NCBI GenBank assembly: GCA_900320085.1
Contig: ONRC01000011.1
Coordinates: forward strand, 1 to 50,189
Direction: 5' to 3'
Source: an uncultured Eubacteriales bacterium
Lineage (GTDB): Bacteria > Bacillota > Clostridia > Christensenellales > Aristaeellaceae
DNA length: 50,189 nucleotides
The notes beneath the pieces were generated by a model that saw only the letters and a program-made list of their open reading frames with translations, did not search any database and was not told the DNA's origin. Shown in pieces: positions 38,169 through 45,751 of this stretch (position 1 is the stretch's first letter; the number at the start of each line of letters is the position of its first letter). The position numbers and the translations under genes are program-made.

Positions 38169-39413
38169 TCAGGTTCGATAATCTCCATTGATCTTCACAT
38201 AATCATACGTGAGGTCGCACCCCCACGCCGTCGCCTCCGCGTCGCCCATGTTCATATTGCAGGAGAAACGCACATCGTGTTCGGAGAGGATGGACAGGGC
38301 CAGATCCTCGTCGAAAGCCTGGACGCAGCCGTCCTTATAGAAGCACAGCGTGTCCTTTTCCCCGTGGAGATACACTTCTATGACAGCCGGGTCAAAGTCC
38401 GGCCCGGCGTAGCCCAAGGCGCACAGGATGCGGCCGCAGTTGGCGTCCTTGCCGAACACCATGGCCTTCACCAGCGACGAGCCGATGACGGACTTGGCGA
38501 GGATTTTCGCGTTCTCCTTCGTGTCGGCGTTGTACACCCGCATTTCCAATAGGTGGGTGGCCCCTTCGCCGTCGCCCGCCATCTTCACCGCCAGGTCATG
38601 GCAGATGGAAAACAGCGCTTCGCAGAAAATGGCATAGCTTTCGTTTTCCTCTGTGATAGGCGCGTTGCCCGCCAGGCCGTTAGCCAGCACCAAAAGAGTG
38701 TCGTTGGTGCTGGTGTCGCCGTCCACAGAGATCATGTTGAAGGTATCCGCCACAACGGCGCTGACCGCCTTTTGCAGCAGAGCCTGGTCGATCGCACAGT
38801 CGGTGGTAATATAGCCCAGCATGGTGCACATGTTGGGGTGGATCATGCCAGAGCCCTTGCTCATGCCGCCCATGCGCACGGTGACGGGGGTTCCGTCCTT
38901 CCCGGGCAAGGCAAATTCCACGGCGAATTCCTTGTTCACCGTGTCGGTGGTCATGATGGCTTTGCTGGCCGCGGTGCCCGCGTCGAGGGTATCGGACAGC
39001 TTCGCCGCCATGTCCGCGATGCCCGCCGTAATGCGGTCGATGGGCAGGTTGGGGCCGATGACCCCCGTGGAACCCAGCAGCACCCGCTTTTCGGGGATGC
39101 CCAGGGTGTTGGAAGCAAACGCCGCCGTCTGCCCGCAAATGTCCAGGCCCGTTTTGCCGGTGGCGGCGTTGGCGATGCCCGCGTTCACCACCACAGCCTG
39201 GGCCGCTTTTTCTTTGTAAACCACGTCCATATCCCACAGCACCGGCGCGGCCTTGACCTTGTTGGTGGTAAACGTGCCCGCCACGGCGCAGGGAACGGCG
39301 CTGGTGATCATCGCCATATCCGTCCGGTTTTTATATTTGATGCCCGCCGCGCAGCACGCCGCCTGAAAGCCCTTCGGCGCGGTCACGCCGCCCGCAACCT
39401 TCTTGATGTTCAT
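38169..39413 (-). CDS. argJ: ArgJ: ornithine acetyltransferase / amino-acid acetyltransferase
   Basis: A 414-residue ArgJ, which moves the acetyl group from N-acetylornithine to glutamate and may also use acetyl-CoA. It self-cleaves into two chains; the cleavage site is visible as KAIMTTDT, where the first Thr becomes the nucleophile. Other marks: GVTAPKGFQAACCAAGIK, ANAATGKTGLD, GSTGVIG, GGMSKGSGMIHPNM, SVDGDTSTNDT. ATG at 39413 has AAAGGAG 7 nt upstream, preferred over the in-frame start 21 bp earlier. It lies downstream of argC and the small GNAT gene in the arginine cluster. Confidence 0.96.
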   Translation of the reverse strand: MNIKKVAGGVTAPKGFQAACCAAGIKYKNRTDMAMITSAVPCAVAGTFTTNKVKAAPVLWDMDVVYKEKAAQAVVVNAGIANAATGKTGLDICGQTAAFASNTLGIPEKRVLLGSTGVIGPNLPIDRITAGIADMAAKLSDTLDAGTAASKAIMTTDTVNKEFAVEFALPGKDGTPVTVRMGGMSKGSGMIHPNMCTMLGYITTDCAIDQALLQKAVSAVVADTFNMISVDGDTSTNDTLLVLANGLAGNAPITEENESYAIFCEALFSICHDLAVKMAGDGEGATHLLEMRVYNADTKENAKILAKSVIGSSLVKAMVFGKDANCGRILCALGYAGPDFDPAVIEVYLHGEKDTLCFYKDGCVQAFDEDLALSILSEHDVRFSCNMNMGDAEATAWGCDLTYDYVKINGDYRT

Positions 39414-39439
39414 CGTTTTTCTCCTTTGTCTCAACGCAG

Positions 39440-39565
39440 GATACAGTGTGGAGTTTGGAGTGTGGAGAGTGGAGTTTTGTTTAGTCTGAAGAGCGGAATA
39501 ATGCCTTACTTCCGGTCAATTCTATTGTCACTCCACACTCCACTCTTCACACTCCACCCTCTACA
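39440..39565. repeat. GGAGTGTGGAGT-type simple inverted repeat
   Basis: AGTGTGGAGTTTGGAGTGTG (39448-39467) and AGAGTGGAG are mirrored by CACTCCACACTCCACTCTTC and CACACTCCACCC near 39534-39559. The right arm runs into the stop codon of the upstream GNAT gene and encodes its last residues. It lies in the GNAT-argJ gap. Confidence 0.65.
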
Positions 39566-40008
39566 AACTGGGTAATGTTTTCTTCATTCAGGGTAAACGT
39601 ATAATAATTGACGTCGGACTTTTTCCATCCGATGCCGTTCCAGAAGGCGTTGCCCGCTTCGTTGCTGGTAAAGGCGATGAGGCCCACCTTGTTGATGCCC
39701 ATTTCCTTTAGCTGCTGCATACAGTAGCCCACCATGCGGGTGCCGATGCCCTGCCTGCGGTAGTTCTTCGCCACGCACACATGGTACAGCGCGCCCTGGC
39801 GTCCGTCGGAGCCGCAGAGGATGGAGCCGATGATGCTTCCGTCCATCTCCGCCACCACGCTGGTGGTGGGGTTGCGGCGGATGAATCTTACGATGTCCTC
39901 CCGGGAATCGTCCAGCGCCCGGATGCCGAAGCCCCGGATGGTGAGCCACAGGGCACGCACCGCGTCATAGTCCTGCTCGGTCATGGGCCGAATGCTTGCT
40001 TCGCTCAC
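39547..40008 (-). CDS. GNAT acetyltransferase inside the arginine cluster
   Basis: A 153-residue single-domain GNAT protein. The acetyl-CoA motif reads CVAKNYRRQGIGTRMV, with a following NKVGLIAFTSNEAGNAFWNGIGW segment. It starts 3 nt after the argC stop, at GTG 40008, so it is coupled to argC. Its place between argC and argJ raises the possibility that it makes N-acetylglutamate or modifies an arginine-pathway metabolite, but the sequence alone does not show this. Its last residues (VEGGV) are encoded by a dispersed repeat, so the natural C terminus may have been altered. Confidence 0.82.
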   Translation of the reverse strand: MSEASIRPMTEQDYDAVRALWLTIRGFGIRALDDSREDIVRFIRRNPTTSVVAEMDGSIIGSILCGSDGRQGALYHVCVAKNYRRQGIGTRMVGYCMQQLKEMGINKVGLIAFTSNEAGNAFWNGIGWKKSDVNYYTFTLNEENITQFVEGGV

Positions 40009-40011
40009 GGC

Positions 40012-40935
40012 TTACACCACCAGCCCCGTCATCTCGTCCGCGCCCATCAGCAGGTTCATGTTCTGGATGGCCGCGCCGCAGGCGCCTTTGCCCAGGTTGT
40101 CGAACCGGGCGGTGAGCAGGATGCGTTCCTCGTTGCCGGACACGGTGATTTCCATATCGTCCCGGCCCGCGAAGGCGCAGGCGGACAGGAAGCTGCCTTC
40201 GCCCGTTTCCTCCGCGAAATGTACCGCGCCCTGGGCGTAATACGCTTTGTAAATGGCCTTGATTTCCTCCATGGACGCCTTCGCCTGCCCAGCGAACAGC
40301 GGCACCGTCACCTCCATGCCCGCGTAATAGGGGGCTACGATGGGGCAAAAGATGGGAGCGGTATCCAGGCCGCAGACGGCTTTCATTTCCGGCAGGTGCT
40401 TATGCTTCTGGTTCAGGCCGTACTGCCGGGGCGCACTAAGCAGCGGGCTTCTGCCCTCGCCCTCGTACTCCGCGATCATCTTTTTCCCGCCGCCGGAATA
40501 GCCGGTGAGGGAAAAGCAGGTCAGCGCCGCGTCGGGGGCAATCGCCTTATTCTGCACCAGCGGCGCCACCAGCGCGATGAACCCGCTGGCGTGGCAGCCG
40601 GGATTGGCGATGCGTTTGCTGGCCTGAATCTTTTCCCGCTGGCCCTTCAATTCCGGGAAGCCGTAGACCCAGTCGGGAGAAGTCCGGTGGGCGGTGGAGG
40701 TGTCGATGACGGCGGTGTGGCTGTTTTCGATCATCGCCGCCGCTTCCCGCGCCGCATCGTCCGGCAGGCACAGGAACGCCACGTCCGCCGCGTTCAGCGC
40801 GTCCTTGCGGGCGGCGGGGTCTTTCCGCGTCTCCTCCGGGAGCGTCATCAACTGAATATCGTTTCGCTGGCTCAGCCGGGCCACGATGTTCAGCCCCGTG
40901 GTGCCCGCCCCGCCGTCAATGAATACTTTGATCAT
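40012..40935 (-). CDS. argC: N-acetyl-gamma-glutamyl-phosphate reductase, type 2
   Basis: A 307-residue type 2 ArgC, the short form, which reduces acetylglutamyl phosphate with NADPH. Marks: VFIDGGAGTTGLNI for NADP, FLCLPDDAAREAA, DTSTAHRT, and the active-site cysteine in ANPGCHASGFIALVAPL. The C-terminal part has the type 2 GYSGGGKKMI segment. It is the first gene of the arginine cluster, behind a strong promoter with candidate operator repeats. Confidence 0.95.
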   Translation of the reverse strand: MIKVFIDGGAGTTGLNIVARLSQRNDIQLMTLPEETRKDPAARKDALNAADVAFLCLPDDAAREAAAMIENSHTAVIDTSTAHRTSPDWVYGFPELKGQREKIQASKRIANPGCHASGFIALVAPLVQNKAIAPDAALTCFSLTGYSGGGKKMIAEYEGEGRSPLLSAPRQYGLNQKHKHLPEMKAVCGLDTAPIFCPIVAPYYAGMEVTVPLFAGQAKASMEEIKAIYKAYYAQGAVHFAEETGEGSFLSACAFAGRDDMEITVSGNEERILLTARFDNLGKGACGAAIQNMNLLMGADEMTGLVV

Positions 40936-40990
40936 CGCCGTCTGTCCTTTGCTTTTCCTCCCCTGATCGGATGTGAAAAGGGGTACGCAT

Positions 40991-41064
40991 ATTATACATA
41001 TTTATACAGAGAATGTCAAGAATAATTCTGCATATCAATGTATATTATGCAGTTATCAATGTAT
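40991..41064 (-). promoter_or_regulatory. arg cluster promoter with 21-bp-period direct repeats
   Basis: Minus-strand TTGACA (41014-41019), 17 bp, TATAAT (40991-40996). Just upstream, TATCAATGTAT occurs at 41033-41043 and 41054-41064, exactly 21 bp apart, and CTGCATA/TATGCAG arms (41028-41052) overlap the first copy. ArgR boxes are 18 bp with 3-bp gaps, the same 21-bp period, so these are candidate operators; the match to the ArgR consensus is only partial. Confidence 0.6.
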
Positions 41065-41083
41065 TCTTATTGTTTTTCGTATC

Positions 41084-41108
41084 AAAAAAGCCGCTTTTCT
41101 TTGCGGCT
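41084..41108 (-). terminator. terminator of the msr-CHAP operon
   Basis: On the minus strand AGCCGC and GCGGCT pair around AAAGAAAA and are followed by TTTTTT, 12 bp after the CHAP stop. Confidence 0.85.
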
Positions 41109-41119
41109 CTCTTTGAGGT

Positions 41120-42103
41120 TTAATACCAGGTTCTGCAAAATTCGGTCACATACCAGGTATCCTGGTGAGGTTCATACTGAATGTCCGGCTCCCGGGGAAC
41201 GCTGTCCGGGGCGGGGGACATATTCAGGTTGGCCTTGATATCCGGCTTGGCCTTGTTGGCGGGGGAATTGGAATCGTAGACGTAGGTGAAGCGCTTGATG
41301 CGGTTGGACAGGTTGCCCTCCACAGTGGAGATCAGGAATTTGCCCCCGCCCAGATCCTCCACCGCCGTCACGATGCCCACGTGCACGAAGGCGTAGGCGG
41401 ATACCCGGTTGCCGCTGCTGCTCTTGCTGTCGCGGCGGCCGTAGATCACCAGATAGCCGGGGCGCGGGTCGTCCTGGGTCACCCGGTCCATGTTGGAAAA
41501 GCCGGTGTCCAGCTTGGGCACGGCGGCCTCCCGCACACCATGGGGATCGCCGTTGCCCAGGGGCTTTAATTTTTTATAGGTGTCCGAGGGCTCCAGCGGC
41601 ACGCCGGCGGTGTCCATGCAGTAGTTGGCGAACGCGCCGCACCAGCCGCAGTCATAGCCCCACCAGACGCAATACTTGTTGCCCTTGGCGGGCTTGTTGT
41701 TATTGCTGCGGGGCAGGGCGCTGCCCAGGTTTTCCTGCCATTCCTGGATGCCGATGTCGATGGCCTTGCGGATGAGGGCGGGCACGGAGTCGTCCACTTC
41801 CGCTTCCTGCGCCGGCTGCATGGCTGTGCTTCCCCCTGCGGTCACTTCCACTTCCATCTGGAATTCATCGCCCTCTGGGCTGACCAGCGAAAGCACGGTA
41901 AAGCCTTCCCCATACGCGGTGACAATGTTCCCTTCGGCGGACGCCACGTCCGGGTCCTCGCTGTCCCAATAGCCCTTAAAGGGCAGGGCAAAGCGCATGC
42001 TGTCGCCGGGAGTCAGGGTCAGGCTTTCGGGCAGCGGACTGTCGGCCAGGGCCGCGATGGGCAGCAGCGCAAGCGCCAGAACGACGCAGATTAATCGTTT
42101 CAT
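41120..42103 (-). CDS. secreted CHAP-domain protein (putative peptidoglycan amidase)
   Basis: A 327-residue exported protein. Signal peptide 1-20 (MKRLICVVLALALLPIAALA). Residues about 21-95 look like a Big/Ig-like beta domain (SLTLTPGDSMRFALPF). The C-terminal half is a CHAP-like cysteine peptidase/amidase: catalytic Cys in YDCGWCGAFANYC, His in AFVHVGIVTAVED, then STVEGN. Such enzymes cut peptidoglycan stem peptides or cross-bridges. ATG at 42103 has AGGAGG 10 nt upstream. It follows msrA by 25 nt and is probably co-transcribed with the sulfoxide reductases; the link is not obvious. Confidence 0.85.
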   Translation of the reverse strand: MKRLICVVLALALLPIAALADSPLPESLTLTPGDSMRFALPFKGYWDSEDPDVASAEGNIVTAYGEGFTVLSLVSPEGDEFQMEVEVTAGGSTAMQPAQEAEVDDSVPALIRKAIDIGIQEWQENLGSALPRSNNNKPAKGNKYCVWWGYDCGWCGAFANYCMDTAGVPLEPSDTYKKLKPLGNGDPHGVREAAVPKLDTGFSNMDRVTQDDPRPGYLVIYGRRDSKSSSGNRVSAYAFVHVGIVTAVEDLGGGKFLISTVEGNLSNRIKRFTYVYDSNSPANKAKPDIKANLNMSPAPDSVPREPDIQYEPHQDTWYVTEFCRTWY

Positions 42104-42128
42104 GGAACTGTTCCTCCTCGAAATCCGG

Positions 42129-42599
42129 TCAGTCAAAATGAATGTGGCAGTAGCCGTCCGGGTGCTTTTCCAGATACTTTTGATGATAATCCTCGGCGGA
42201 GTAGAAGTTTTCCAAGGGCTTGTTTTCGACGGCCAGGGGCTTATCATAGTGCTTTGCCAGTTCATTCAGGGCATTTGTGATAACCGGCGCGTCTTCTTCC
42301 TCCACATAATAAATCCCGGTGCGGTACTGGACGCCGAAGTCCTCGCCCTGGTGGTTCACCGCCGTAGGGTCGATTACCTGGAAATATCGCCGCAGCAGTT
42401 CAGTCAGCGGCAGCACGGCGGGGTCGTACACTACCCGCACGGTTTCCGCGTGGCCCGCGTGATGCTTCACCTGTTCATAGGTGGGATTTCCCGTGGGGCC
42501 GTTGGCGTAGCCCACTTCGGTTTCCTGAACGCCCTCCATCAGGTCAAAATACTTTTGGCAGCCCCAGAAGCAGCCGCCCGCCAGATAAATCGTTTTCAT
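42129..42599 (-). CDS. msrA: peptide methionine (S)-S-oxide reductase
   Basis: A 156-residue MsrA, which repairs methionine-S-sulfoxide in proteins. The catalytic motif GGCFWGCQKYF starts at residue 8. Further marks are EVGYANGPTGNPTYEQV, HAETVRVVYDP, and FQVIDPTAVNHQGEDFGVQYR. Its ATG overlaps the stop of the upstream gene (ATGA), so they are coupled. Confidence 0.97.
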   Translation of the reverse strand: MKTIYLAGGCFWGCQKYFDLMEGVQETEVGYANGPTGNPTYEQVKHHAGHAETVRVVYDPAVLPLTELLRRYFQVIDPTAVNHQGEDFGVQYRTGIYYVEEEDAPVITNALNELAKHYDKPLAVENKPLENFYSAEDYHQKYLEKHPDGYCHIHFD

Positions 42600-43057
42600 G
42601 CTTCCAATCCTTTCATGGCCCGTTCGATTTCCCGGGCAAACGCTTCTAAGCCTTCTCTATCCGCGTCCGTAAAGCGGTTCAAAACAGGGCTGTCGATGTC
42701 CAGCACGGCTTTGACTTCGCCTGCTTCATCCCGCAAAGGAATCACGATTTCCGCGTTGGACGCGCTGTCGCAGGCGATATGGCCGGGAAACGCGTGCACA
42801 TCCGGCACCAGCATCGTCCTGTTTTCCCGGTAGGCCGCGCCGCATACGCCTTTCTCCCTGGGAATATGGACGCAGGCCACTTTCCCCTGGAAAGGGCCCA
42901 GCGTCAGCGCGCCATTCCGGACGAGATAGAATCCGGCCCAGTTTATGTCCAGCAGCGCTTCCCACAGCAGTGCTGAAGCGTTTGCCATCAAGGCCACATA
43001 CCAGCCCTCCGCCTCCGCCAGAGACCGCGCCTGGGCGCACAGCATGCCGTAATCCAC
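42596..43057 (-). CDS. msrC: GAF-domain free methionine-R-sulfoxide reductase
   Basis: A 153-residue GAF protein of the fRMsr type, which reduces free L-methionine-(R)-sulfoxide. Marks: INWAGFYLVRNGALTLGPFQ, VACVHIPREKGVCGAAYREN and HIACDSASNAEIVIPL, carrying the three cysteines expected of the family. The start is GTG at 43057 with GGAGGTGA upstream. Coupling to msrA gives a methionine sulfoxide repair operon covering free R and protein S forms. Confidence 0.93.
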   Translation of the reverse strand: MDYGMLCAQARSLAEAEGWYVALMANASALLWEALLDINWAGFYLVRNGALTLGPFQGKVACVHIPREKGVCGAAYRENRTMLVPDVHAFPGHIACDSASNAEIVIPLRDEAGEVKAVLDIDSPVLNRFTDADREGLEAFAREIERAMKGLEA

Positions 43058-43093
43058 CGCGCCTCACCTCCGTTTTCCAGTCACTGGGATTAT

Positions 43094-43122
43094 AGTATAT
43101 CACAAGGCTGATGAATTATCAA
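43094..43122 (-). promoter_or_regulatory. msr operon promoter
   Basis: Minus-strand TTGATA (43117-43122), 17 bp, TATACT (43094-43099), divergent from the tRNA promoter. Confidence 0.65.
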
Positions 43123-43144
43123 TTTAATAAATTGAAAAAAGGTA

Positions 43145-43173
43145 TTGACAAAGAGCTAAAATTGGTGTATTAT
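43145..43173 (+). promoter_or_regulatory. tRNA-Met promoter
   Basis: TTGACA (43145-43150), 17 bp, TATTAT (43168-43173), about 29 bp before the first tRNA. Confidence 0.75.
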
Positions 43174-43201
43174 AATTTCTGCACTGTGAAAGTGCGCATG
43201 A

Positions 43202-43278
<77 letters not shown>

Positions 43279-43282
43279 ACAT

Positions 43283-43359
43283 GGCTCCGTAGCTCAGCTG
43301 GCTAGAGCATTCGGTTCATACCCGGAGTGTCAATGGTTCGAATCCGTTCGGAGCCACCA
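43283..43359 (+). tRNA. elongator tRNA-Met (CAT)
   Basis: A 77-nt tRNA with acceptor GGCTCCG/CGGAGCC, anticodon loop TTCATAC in stem CGG/CCG, T arm TGGTTCGAATCCG, and encoded CCA. The CGGTTCATACCCG context is that of elongator Met rather than Ile2. Its 3' end is the probable attachment site of the element that follows. Confidence 0.93.
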
Positions 43360-43365
43360 ATGAAG

Positions 43366-43416
43366 AAAAGTGAGTGTTTACAAGGCTTTCATGGCTGTAA
43401 GCACTCACTTTTTTCT
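43366..43416 (+). terminator. terminator after the tRNA pair
   Basis: AAAAGTGAGTGTTTACA pairs with TGTAAGCACTCACTTTT, with one G-T-type change, and is followed by TTTT. It belongs to the tRNA transcript or to the inserted element, as it lies just beyond the tRNA 3' end. Confidence 0.85.
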
Positions 43417-43467
43417 TGCCTTTTTGGGGCCAAAAACCTTCTTAAGTGTCCTTTTTTTGCCCCAAAT

Positions 43468-43551
43468 ATTCCAAACTGATTCCAAGGGGTACGCTGAAAC
43501 CCTTATGGCATAAGGCTTCCAGCGCTTTTTTTCATTCCAAACCGATTCCAA
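43468..43551. repeat. direct repeats beside the integrase, candidate arm-type sites
   Basis: ATTCCAAACTGATTCCAA (43468-43485) and ATTCCAAACCGATTCCAA (43534-43551) differ at one base, and each contains two ATTCCAA words. They lie between the tRNA attachment site and the integrase, where arm-binding sites of tyrosine recombinases normally sit. Confidence 0.6.
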
Positions 43552-43645
43552 ACCCATCGATTTTTTGCCTTTTTTACCGTCTTTCTGGGCTTTTCTTCCA
43601 GCTTGAAAAGGTTCTCCTTATGCTTTCTCTTTTTCATCCGTGTAT

Positions 43646-44860
43646 TCAAAACTGGATAAATAGTCCTCCAGTTTCAGCATCTCTCTCCGTGTCTGTTTCA
43701 TCTGGGTATTTCATATACTGCTTCTGTGTGAAGCTGATGTCATAATGCCCAATTTGTCCTGTAATGCTCTTGTCATCCATTTCGGCGTTGTTCATGAAGG
43801 TTGCCATGGTGTGACGTCCCTGACGATTTCCAAAATGAAAATCCACGCCGTTTTTCGCGGCGATTTTGTTGATCCGCTCGCGCATACGCTTCATCACCTC
43901 ATGGGATGCGGGCTGGTCCCCCTGGGCGCGTACGCCATGAATGATGTACAGCCCATCTTTTTTGGCATTCTCCAGGATTTTCCGGAGTTGGCGGAGAATG
44001 ACGATACAGCGAATACCATTGGGGGTCTTTGTGGTTTTCAGCGTTCCTTGGTTCTTCGCAGGCCACTCTACGGACTTTGACACACGGATGACGCCGTTCT
44101 CCAGATCCACATCCTCCCAGGTCAGCGCGCAGATTTCGCCCAGCCGCATCCCGGTATACAGGGTAAATGCCGCGAACAGCAGTGTGCTGCCTGTAAGATT
44201 GTGCAAAACTTTTTCTTCAAACGTCTTGAATTCATCTTCGGTGTATGCCAGTACAGGTTCGCTATCTTTTCCATGCACGGTAATCCGGCTGCTTTTAAAC
44301 GGGTTTTTCTGGATGATGTCATCTTCCAGCGCGGAGTCGAATACCATCGACAGGAAATCAATGTGTTTCTTTATGGTTGCCGCTGCCAGCAGCTGCGATT
44401 TTTCATTGATGTACATTTGCACCGTGTCAACCGTCACAGCATCCACGCTCATTTCCCCCATGAACGGCAGAATGTGGTTCCTCAGATACCCCATATACCC
44501 GATCCTGGTATTATTTGCGACAGCTTCACCGCTTTTGTAGATTCTCATGAATTTGTTGCAGTACTGGGCAACTGTTATCGTTTGGGTCTGTTTCTCTTGT
44601 GCGTCGTGTGCTTCTTTCCTCTTTAACGCATTCTCCACCAACTGCTGCAAACTGTTCCCGGTCACCCATTCGTTGCCGATTTTTGCCTTGTACGTTGCCA
44701 TGTCGGTAGGTTCTCCTTCCGGCATGCACGCAGAATCATTTGTGCGGTTGTCAAGAGCCATGACCTCAGTTGCTGCGAAAACCTGTAAAATAGCGTTTCT
44801 TGCGGCTTCCTGCGCAACCTTCTGGAGATCTTCTTTAGTATAACCTGGAGTTTTCTCCAT
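43646..44860 (-). CDS. int: tyrosine recombinase (integrase) at tRNA-Met
   Basis: A 404-residue phage/ICE-type integrase. After a coiled N-terminal part, residues about 95-185 form the SAM-like core-binding domain; the catalytic domain follows. Catalytic residues seen are Arg in TGMRLGEICALTWED, the second Arg in NRQGRHTMATFM, His in GQIGHYDISFTQ and Tyr in QKQYMKY. The usual HxxR box reads RQGR, so its His is replaced. ATG at 44860 has GGAGG upstream; an in-frame TTG two codons earlier is less likely. The gene points toward the tRNA-Met 3' end 290 bp away, the normal layout of a tRNA-integrating element. Confidence 0.93.
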   Translation of the reverse strand: MEKTPGYTKEDLQKVAQEAARNAILQVFAATEVMALDNRTNDSACMPEGEPTDMATYKAKIGNEWVTGNSLQQLVENALKRKEAHDAQEKQTQTITVAQYCNKFMRIYKSGEAVANNTRIGYMGYLRNHILPFMGEMSVDAVTVDTVQMYINEKSQLLAAATIKKHIDFLSMVFDSALEDDIIQKNPFKSSRITVHGKDSEPVLAYTEDEFKTFEEKVLHNLTGSTLLFAAFTLYTGMRLGEICALTWEDVDLENGVIRVSKSVEWPAKNQGTLKTTKTPNGIRCIVILRQLRKILENAKKDGLYIIHGVRAQGDQPASHEVMKRMRERINKIAAKNGVDFHFGNRQGRHTMATFMNNAEMDDKSITGQIGHYDISFTQKQYMKYPDETDTERDAETGGLFIQF

Positions 44861-45086
44861 TGTCAACCTCCATCTCCAGCAGGGGTACAGATCAATAGGA
44901 TAAATGTTGAATCATTCCTTTATCATTCTGTACCTGCATTATTTTTGGCAATCTTCCCTGTTGATTGCGCTGATAGTATGCAAGAAATATAGTTGATTTG
45001 AAGAAAATGTCGATAATTATATGTATCGAGATATATATTCTGTTTTGCACTGTGTCTAGCGGTTGTAATTCTTTCCTTTTTGTAAA

Positions 45087-45626
45087 TTAAACAAACGATA
45101 ATTGTTCACCGCTCATTTTTTGCAGATGTGCTTCAATTACCTCGAGACATGCACGAATATCGGCTTCATAGGAGGACTGCGTTTGCGCAGCTTGGAGAGA
45201 AACGATTAACGCATCCTTCATACTGAGCTCTTTTTCCATTGCAGTAATCTTTTCGTTCAGCGCATCAATAGTAGTTTGAGCCTTATCCAGCATCATGGAT
45301 TCATTCGTTTTTTCCTGCCGGAGAGTCTTTATTTCTTCTTCTAATGCCACAATTTCATGATCTTTTTCGGCCAATGTGGTTTCATGTTCGACATCTGCTG
45401 TGGTCAGCGTGTTAATGAGCAAATCGAGCGTTCGAGCTTGTAATATACGCACTTTATCCACCATGGATTCATAAGATTTACCGTTCAGTTTTGCCGATTG
45501 CATTCCTGCATTGAGGCAGTATTCGAGCCGTTCTGCATCCGTTTCCCCAGGCATAGTTTTAAGCTTTGCCATCATTTCAATTTTGCTTTTTTCGTCTTTC
45601 ATGGCAATACCAATGGTGTTGGACAT
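45087..45626 (-). CDS. coiled-coil protein of unknown function
   Basis: 179 residues. The N-terminal 60 or so (KMPGETDAERLEYCLNAGM region) are predicted helical by eye and could bind DNA. Residues about 75-150 show a heptad-like pattern rich in Glu, Lys and Leu, typical of a coiled coil. I do not recognise a family. AAGGAGGT lies 9 nt before the ATG. Immediately upstream is a perfect palindrome and a cluster of ATTAAT words, so it may be an autoregulated DNA-binding or partition-type protein; this is inference from layout. It sits between two tyrosine recombinase genes on the same strand. Confidence 0.75.
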   Translation of the reverse strand: MSNTIGIAMKDEKSKIEMMAKLKTMPGETDAERLEYCLNAGMQSAKLNGKSYESMVDKVRILQARTLDLLINTLTTADVEHETTLAEKDHEIVALEEEIKTLRQEKTNESMMLDKAQTTIDALNEKITAMEKELSMKDALIVSLQAAQTQSSYEADIRACLEVIEAHLQKMSGEQLSFV

Positions 45627-45685
45627 AGTTTTTAGACCTCCTTAGATAGTTAATCAATATTGATGTTTATATGAACCCCTCGAAA

Positions 45686-45751
45686 CTGATTAATGAAATT
45701 AATTAGATTAATTTCATTAATCAGACATATTTATAGGATTAATTCGATTAA
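45686..45751. promoter_or_regulatory. perfect 39-nt palindrome and ATTAAT cluster
   Basis: CTGATTAATGAAATTAAT (45686-45703), TAG, ATTAATTTCATTAATCAG (45707-45724) are perfectly complementary. A further GGATTAATTCGATTAATTA follows at 45737-45754, reaching the stop of the recombinase gene. The site lies between that gene and the coiled-coil gene. It is a strong operator or centromere-like candidate; it is not a terminator, as there is no GC-rich stem. Confidence 0.7.
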
